This document shows, piece after piece, positions 60,286 through 64,000 of a stretch of DNA of 64,000 nt; the first letter of the stretch is position 1; every line of letters begins with the position of its first letter. The stretch is from Pseudomonas sp. PSKL.D1. GTDB lineage: Bacteria; Pseudomonadota; Gammaproteobacteria; Pseudomonadales; Pseudomonadaceae. The notes beneath the pieces were generated by a model. It saw nothing but the letters and a program-made list of their open reading frames with translations, was not told the origin of the DNA and did not search any database. The stretch covers positions 3,768,001 to 3,832,000 of the forward strand of contig NZ_CP118607.1 of NCBI RefSeq assembly GCF_028898945.1, given 5' to 3'. The position numbers were made by a program, and so were the translations under genes.

Positions 60286-62243
60286 GCCGCCCCACCCTCA
60301 CTACCCTGCTGGTCGCTAACCGCGGCGAAATTGCTTGCCGGGTGATGCGTACCGCCAAGGCCATGGGCCTGACCACGGTTGCCGTGCACAGCGCCACCGA
60401 CCGAGACGCCCGCCACAGCCGCGAGGCGGACATTCGCGTTGACCTGGGCGGCACCAAGGCTGCCGAGAGCTACCTGATGATCGACAAGCTGCTGGCCGCC
60501 GCCAAGGCCAGCGGCGCCCAGGCGATCCACCCGGGCTACGGCTTTTTGTCCGAAAACGCAGGCTTCGCCCGCGCCATCGAAGACGCCGGGCTGATCTTCC
60601 TCGGCCCACCGGCCAGCGCCATCGACGCCATGGGCAGCAAGTCCGCCGCCAAGGCGTTGATGGAGGCCGCGGGTGTGCCGCTGGTGCCGGGCTATCACGG
60701 CGAAGCACAAGACCTGGAAACCTTCCGCGCAGCGGCCGAACGCATCGGCTACCCCGTGCTGCTCAAGGCCAGTGCCGGCGGTGGCGGCAAGGGCATGAAG
60801 GTGGTGGAAGACGAAAGCCAGCTGGCCGACGCCTTGGCCTCGGCCCAGCGTGAAGCCCAGTCGTCATTCGGCGATGCGCGGATGCTGGTGGAAAAGTACG
60901 TGCTCAAGCCGCGCCACGTGGAAATCCAGGTATTCGCCGACCAGCACGGCAATTGCCTGTACCTCAATGAACGTGACTGCTCGATCCAGCGCCGCCACCA
61001 GAAAGTGGTGGAAGAAGCACCTGCGCCCGGGCTATCCGCCGAACTGCGTCAAGCCATGGGTGAAGCCGCCGTGCGGGCCGCGCAGGCCATTGGCTATGTG
61101 GGCGCCGGCACGGTCGAGTTTCTGCTCGACGCACGGGGTGAGTTCTTCTTCATGGAGATGAACACCCGCCTGCAAGTGGAGCACCCGGTAACCGAAGCCA
61201 TCACCGGGCTGGACCTGGTGGCCTGGCAGATTCGCGTGGCCTGTGGCGAGCCGCTGCCGATCACCCAGGCGCAAGTGCCCCTGATGGGCCACGCCATTGA
61301 AGTGCGCCTGTACGCTGAAGACCCGGGCAACGAATTTCTGCCGGCCACCGGCACGCTGGCGCTTTACCGCGAGTCGGCGCCAGGCGAAGGCCGCCGGGTG
61401 GACAGCGGGGTCAGCGAAGGTGACGTGGTATCGCCGTTCTACGACCCGATGCTGGGCAAGCTGATCGCCTGGGGCCAGGACCGGGAACAGGCCCGCTTGC
61501 GTTTGCTGGCGATGCTTGACGAGTTTGCCATTGGCGGGGTGAAAACCAACATTGCCTTTTTGCGCCGCATCCTCGCCCACCCGGCGTTTGCGGCGGCCGA
61601 ACTGGACACGGGTTTTATTCCACGCCATCAACAAGCACTGCTGCCCGCCCCGCAGGCATTGCCCGTGCGGTTCTGGGAGGCCGCGGCCGAAGCCTGGTTA
61701 CAGGGCCAGGCGCCGCACCAGCGGGCCGACGATGCCTATTCGCCGTGGGCCGAGCGCAACGGCCTGCGCCTGGGCCTGCCAACGCGTAGCAGCCTGCACC
61801 TGCGCTGCGCGGGCGAGACCCAGGCCGTGGCGCTGGAGCGCAGCACAGCCTCCTCGTGGCAGCTGGACGGTGAGCAGCTCGGGCACGATGATGGCGGTGT
61901 GCGCCGTCGGTATCTTGCGGTGCGCCGTGGCGACACCTTGTACCTGCGCTGGGACGGTGAAATGCAAGCGATACAGGCCTTTGACCCGATTGCCGAGGCT
62001 GAGGCCAGCCACAGCCATCAAGGTGGGCTGGGGGCACCCATGAATGGCAGTATCGTGCGGGTGCTGGTCGAGCCGGGCCAGCCGGTGGAAACGGGTACCC
62101 CGTTGGTGGTGCTGGAGGCAATGAAGATGGAGCACAGCATTCGTGCGCCCCATGCCGGGACGGTAAAGGCACTGTTCTGCCAGGAAGGCGATATGGTCAG
62201 TGAAGGGACGGTACTGGTCGAACTGTCAGCAATCGAAGCGTAA
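60282..62243 (+). CDS. liuD: Methylcrotonyl-CoA carboxylase, biotin-containing subunit
   Basis: Alpha subunit of 653 residues: biotin carboxylase domain (about 8-450, with LLVANRGEIACRVMRTAKAM, then the ATP-grasp KASAGGGGKGMKVVEDESQL and EMNTRLQVEHPVTEAITGLD). A BT linker domain and a C-terminal biotinyl domain follow, with the biotinylated lysine in LEAMKMEHSIRAPHAGTVKA. ATGA overlap with liuC shows coupling. A 12-bp perfect hairpin follows the stop. Confidence 0.95.
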   Translation: MSRPTLTTLLVANRGEIACRVMRTAKAMGLTTVAVHSATDRDARHSREADIRVDLGGTKAAESYLMIDKLLAAAKASGAQAIHPGYGFLSENAGFARAIEDAGLIFLGPPASAIDAMGSKSAAKALMEAAGVPLVPGYHGEAQDLETFRAAAERIGYPVLLKASAGGGGKGMKVVEDESQLADALASAQREAQSSFGDARMLVEKYVLKPRHVEIQVFADQHGNCLYLNERDCSIQRRHQKVVEEAPAPGLSAELRQAMGEAAVRAAQAIGYVGAGTVEFLLDARGEFFFMEMNTRLQVEHPVTEAITGLDLVAWQIRVACGEPLPITQAQVPLMGHAIEVRLYAEDPGNEFLPATGTLALYRESAPGEGRRVDSGVSEGDVVSPFYDPMLGKLIAWGQDREQARLRLLAMLDEFAIGGVKTNIAFLRRILAHPAFAAAELDTGFIPRHQQALLPAPQALPVRFWEAAAEAWLQGQAPHQRADDAYSPWAERNGLRLGLPTRSSLHLRCAGETQAVALERSTASSWQLDGEQLGHDDGGVRRRYLAVRRGDTLYLRWDGEMQAIQAFDPIAEAEASHSHQGGLGAPMNGSIVRVLVEPGQPVETGTPLVVLEAMKMEHSIRAPHAGTVKALFCQEGDMVSEGTVLVELSAIEA

Positions 62244-62256
62244 CGTTTAACGCCGT

Positions 62257-62283
62257 GCAGGCGCGGCATACTGCCGCGCCTGC
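62257..62283. terminator. Strong hairpin between convergent liuD and the XRE/S24 gene
   Basis: Twelve-base perfect stem GCAGGCGCGGCA / TGCCGCGCCTGC with loop TAC. No T-run, so possibly a shared, weak bidirectional terminator. Confidence 0.6.
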
Positions 62284-62286
62284 TAT

Positions 62287-62952
62287 CTAGAACGCCCCGT
62301 GCGCCCGCACGACTACGCCCAGATATTCGCAACCGTCCTCGCACAGCAGCGCCGGGTAGGTGCTGTTCAGTGCCCTCAGGTAGCGCTGGCCGCCTTCCTC
62401 CGCCAACTCACGGAAGATGGCAGATTTGCCCGGTAGCCGGGCAATCACCAATCGCCCGGGCTCTGCTTCAAGCCCAGGGTCCACCAGAATGCGCATGCCC
62501 TGGGGCACACTGCGGCCTGTCGCAGTGCTCATGGCGTCATTTTCCACGGTCAGCCAGTAGGCCTTGCCCTGCGCCAGGTAATCAGTCTGCTCGAACAACG
62601 CGGCCTGCTCATCCCCGGCAGCGGCCAACGCATCCCACCCCCGCACGGGGTAACGGAAACTGACCATGTACTGCATGAGGTCTACGGCTTCATCTTCGTC
62701 GACCACGGTGTAGCGGCCAGTGTCCTCGCCCACCTGGCCCAGCATGCGCAACTGCATGCTGACCTGGTAATGCGGCATGCCCAACTCGACGAATACCCGG
62801 TTCATCGAGTCCAGCCTGGGCTGGCGCCGTTTACACAACCAGTGGCCCACGCTGCCCTGGGACACCCCAACGCGTTCGGCCAGCTGCTCCTGGGAGATAT
62901 CGAGCTCCTCCATCCGGTCACGGATGAGGGCAATCCATTTATCCATATTCAT
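62287..62952 (-). CDS. XRE-family regulator with S24-like domain lacking the catalytic dyad
   Basis: A 221-residue CI/LexA-like repressor. The N-terminal HTH (about 5-58, ELDISQEQLAERVGVSQGSV then GHWLCKRRQPRLDS) is joined to a C-terminal S24 domain. Residues aligning with LexA Ser119 and Lys156 are Ala140 (VENDAMS) and Arg181 (SAIFREL), so self-cleavage is not expected. An Ala-Gly pair (LAAAGDE, 112-113) remains at the usual cleavage position. I start it at MNMDKWIALI, though no clear ribosome site is seen and an ATG 42 bases upstream (MFIERSKAV) is possible. No phage genes surround it, so it is not an obvious prophage repressor. Target genes unknown; the DUF3077 gene is divergent. Confidence 0.82.
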   Translation of the reverse strand: MNMDKWIALIRDRMEELDISQEQLAERVGVSQGSVGHWLCKRRQPRLDSMNRVFVELGMPHYQVSMQLRMLGQVGEDTGRYTVVDEDEAVDLMQYMVSFRYPVRGWDALAAAGDEQAALFEQTDYLAQGKAYWLTVENDAMSTATGRSVPQGMRILVDPGLEAEPGRLVIARLPGKSAIFRELAEEGGQRYLRALNSTYPALLCEDGCEYLGVVVRAHGAF

Positions 62953-62995
62953 CGCTGGCACGATACGGACTGCTTTAGAGCGCTCAATAAACATT

Positions 62996-63011
62996 CTGTA
63001 TTATTTATCAG
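62996..63011. promoter_or_regulatory. CTG-N10-CAG site upstream of the XRE/S24 gene
   Basis: CTGTATTATTTATCAG keeps one perfect LexA half (CTGTAT) and the spacing of a LexA box, but the other half is imperfect (ATCAG). It could be a LexA site or the regulator's own operator. Confidence 0.4.
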
Positions 63012-63081
63012 AAAGCCTTCGAATACCTCAAGTATTATTATTGGGCAGCCCCTTTCTCTATTGGTCTGCACAGGTATCAGG

Positions 63082-63393
63082 ATGAAACCACCGAAAAACC
63101 ACGAAACAGAACTCGACAGCGAAGCCGCCCGCCGCGCGCTGGATTACTACCTCAACCCGAGCCCGACACGCCCCGGCGAGCGTAGCCCCATCTGGTCCCT
63201 GCACAAAGGTGTCACCCCTCAACAAGCGCATGACCATGCCATTGCGCTGCTGCGGTGTGCGGCAACCACAGCCCACGAAACAGCCCTTCATCAGGAAGGC
63301 AGTGCACGGGAACTGACTTTTGCGTTGATGCACATGATGGACATGGCCAGGGCCTTGCTGGAGCACACGCTCACTGTGCAGGACGCACCATAA
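63082..63393 (+). CDS. DUF3077 family protein
   Basis: A 103-residue protein of the Pseudomonas DUF3077 type: IWSLHKGVTPQQAHDHAIAL, then LLRCAATTAHETALHQEG and ALMHMMDMARALLEHTL, predicted largely helical. The ATG follows ATCAGG at short spacing. It is divergent from the XRE/S24 gene; no function is assigned to the family, but the pairing may mean control by that regulator. Confidence 0.75.
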   Translation: MKPPKNHETELDSEAARRALDYYLNPSPTRPGERSPIWSLHKGVTPQQAHDHAIALLRCAATTAHETALHQEGSARELTFALMHMMDMARALLEHTLTVQDAP

Positions 63394-63452
63394 AGGGCAA
63401 TAAAACAGGGGAATTTAGGGCGAGAAAACGCCAAATTGCCGATACGACGACA

Positions 63453-63481
63453 CTATCCGGTAAAAGTTTTTTACCGGATAG
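63453..63481. terminator. 13-bp perfect hairpin before prrF
   Basis: CTATCCGGTAAAA / TTTTACCGGATAG with a 3-base loop. It lies 60 bp after the DUF3077 stop and 13 bp before the prrF -35, so it may end the upstream transcript and insulate the sRNA promoter. Confidence 0.6.
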
Positions 63482-63493
63482 GTGAAAAATCAT

Positions 63494-63525
63494 TTGACTG
63501 ACAAATGATAACGATTATTATTGCA
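63494..63525 (+). promoter_or_regulatory. prrF promoter with overlapping Fur box
   Basis: -35 TTGACT, 16-bp spacer and -10 TATTAT. The overlapping GATAACGATTATTATTG closely resembles the Fur consensus GATAATGATTATCATTATC. Fur bound here would cover the -10, giving repression under iron-replete conditions. Confidence 0.8.
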
Positions 63526-63528
63526 CTC

Positions 63529-63639
63529 AGCTGGTCGCGAGATCAGCTGGATAACCTGGAGCTTAGGTCGCTCTCAGATTATCTCCTCATCAGGCTAATC
63601 ACGGTTTTTGACCCGGCATTTTTGCCGGGTCTTTTTTTT
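63529..63639 (+). ncRNA. prrF: PrrF-type iron-responsive small RNA
   Basis: About 110-nt sRNA, the functional analogue of RyhB that represses iron-containing, non-essential proteins when iron is scarce. I recognise the conserved 5' hairpin (CTGGTCGCGAGATCAGCTGG), the highly conserved targeting core GATTATCTCCTCATCAGG then CTAATCACGGTTTTTGA, and the terminator CCCGGCATTTTTGCCGGGTCTTTTTTTT. The 5' end is inferred as about 7 bases after the -10. P. aeruginosa and P. putida have two PrrF loci; which one this is cannot be decided from the window. Confidence 0.92.
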
Positions 63640-63735
63640 GGCTCTTCAGGCTAATGAAGATCGTTGATGGCCGGCATGATAGCAAAAATGTTTCAGGGCG
63701 AGAATGCTCATTACAAAACTTTGCGGAATCAGCAC

Positions 63736-63754
63736 TTGAGAATCAATCTCGTTT
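63736..63754. promoter_or_regulatory. Fur-box-like site before the sigma-region-4 gene
   Basis: TTGAGAATCAATCTCGTTT contains the near-palindrome GAGAATCAATCTC, the form seen before iron-starvation ECF sigma genes. It lies 68 bp upstream of the ATG. Confidence 0.5.
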
Positions 63755-63821
63755 CGCCTACCCTGATTCCGCATCAAGGACGATGCCCCCACCCCTTTCC
63801 CCCTTGAGCAAGGAGCTGTCC

Positions 63822-64000
63822 ATGAGCCGCCTGCTGCTGCCGCTTGAGCACCCAACGCCCGGAACCAGCCACGAGGCTGAAGATGCCATGTTGCACAGCC
63901 TCAAGCGCTTGCCACGGCGCGTGCAGCAAGTGTTTTTGCTCAACCGCCTTGATCAACTGGATTTTGCCAGCATCGCCTCTCGGCTCGACTTGCCGGTACG
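63822..64000 (+). CDS. Sigma-70 region-4-like protein, 5' end only
   Basis: About 59 residues are visible before the window ends. After a short leader (MSRLLLPLEHPTPGTSHEAE) the protein goes directly into an ECF region-4-like HTH: AMLHSLKRLPRRVQQVFLLN, then RLDQLDFASIASRLDLPV. There is no region 2, which in a normal ECF sigma occupies the first 80 residues. A region-4 module fused to another domain, perhaps FecR-like, is possible; the rest is outside the window. AAGGAG precedes the ATG, and a Fur-box-like site lies upstream. Confidence 0.7.
   Translation, partial: MSRLLLPLEHPTPGTSHEAEDAMLHSLKRLPRRVQQVFLLNRLDQLDFASIASRLDLPV

Noticed and set aside
62287..63393. Prophage remnant suggested by a CI-like repressor
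   Set aside because: No integrase, structural, lysis or attachment sequences are seen, and the flanks are ordinary chromosomal genes.

Overview
The window looks like a chromosomal segment of a fluorescent Pseudomonas, most probably the P. putida group. The basis is high GC, many copies of the Pseudomonas-type REP hairpin (core like GTAGGAGCGGATTYATCCGCG), a PrrF-type iron-responsive sRNA, Pseudomonas-typical small families (DUF1654, DUF3077, DUF2934) and gene blocks arranged as I remember them from P. putida. No organism name is given, so this is inference. I see no insertion sequence, prophage module, CRISPR array or rRNA operon.

Layout. 0-2 kb: end of a ribose ABC operon (rbsA partial, rbsB) with a clear LacI-type operator and promoter. 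2-3.7 kb: a periplasmic glutaminase-asparaginase and a small membrane protein. 4-11.9 kb: a complete gallate degradation cluster, galTAP then galR (tail-to-tail) and divergent galBCD; GalR carries two LysR-type HTH domains. 11.9-13.3 kb: a DUF1654 gene behind a perfect LexA box, a MESH1/SpoT-like HD hydrolase and a SPOR lipoprotein. 13.4-13.8 kb: two tandem tRNA-Val(GAC) genes with their own promoters and terminators. 13.9-15.2 kb: a PuuB-type oxidase. 15.3-23.7 kb: the reductive pyrimidine pathway (hyuC-type amidase, NCS1 transporter, hydA, preT, preA, TetR regulator) around a 600-bp divergent control region full of palindromes. 23.8-24.5 kb: a HigBA-type toxin-antitoxin pair. 24.5-28.8 kb: gnd-zwf-GH15 operon (pentose phosphate entry plus a glucoamylase/trehalase-like enzyme). 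29-34 kb: a 55-aa coiled-coil protein, then an ECF sigma / FecR / TonB receptor / periplasmic siderophore-esterase operon. 34.5-54.7 kb: the alpha-glucan/trehalose region, with glgA-treZ-malQ-treY-DUF2934-glgX forward and glgE-treS/maltokinase-glgB reverse, separated by a passenger-less autotransporter barrel. 54.8-62.2 kb: leucine/isovalerate catabolism (liuABCD) divergent from an acyl-CoA synthetase, with two palindromic LiuR-type sites between them. 62.3-64 kb: an XRE/S24 regulator whose peptidase dyad is lost, a DUF3077 protein, PrrF sRNA with a textbook promoter and Fur box, and the start of a protein that opens directly with sigma region 4.

How it fits together. The glucan block can interconvert trehalose, maltose-1-phosphate and alpha-glucan: TreS/Mak and GlgE build, GlgB branches, GlgX and MalQ trim, TreY/TreZ return trehalose. 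A GH15 enzyme next to zwf and gnd could feed released glucose to the pentose phosphate route, and candidate sigma-22 (AlgU-type) promoters hint at osmotic or envelope stress control. The iron-related elements (ECF/FecR/receptor/esterase, PrrF, the region-4 protein) each sit behind Fur-box-like sites. Most of the window is recognisable metabolism. The least explained parts are the dead S24 regulator, the SOS-box DUF1654 gene, the double-HTH GalR, the region-4-only sigma-like protein and several very small conserved-looking proteins.
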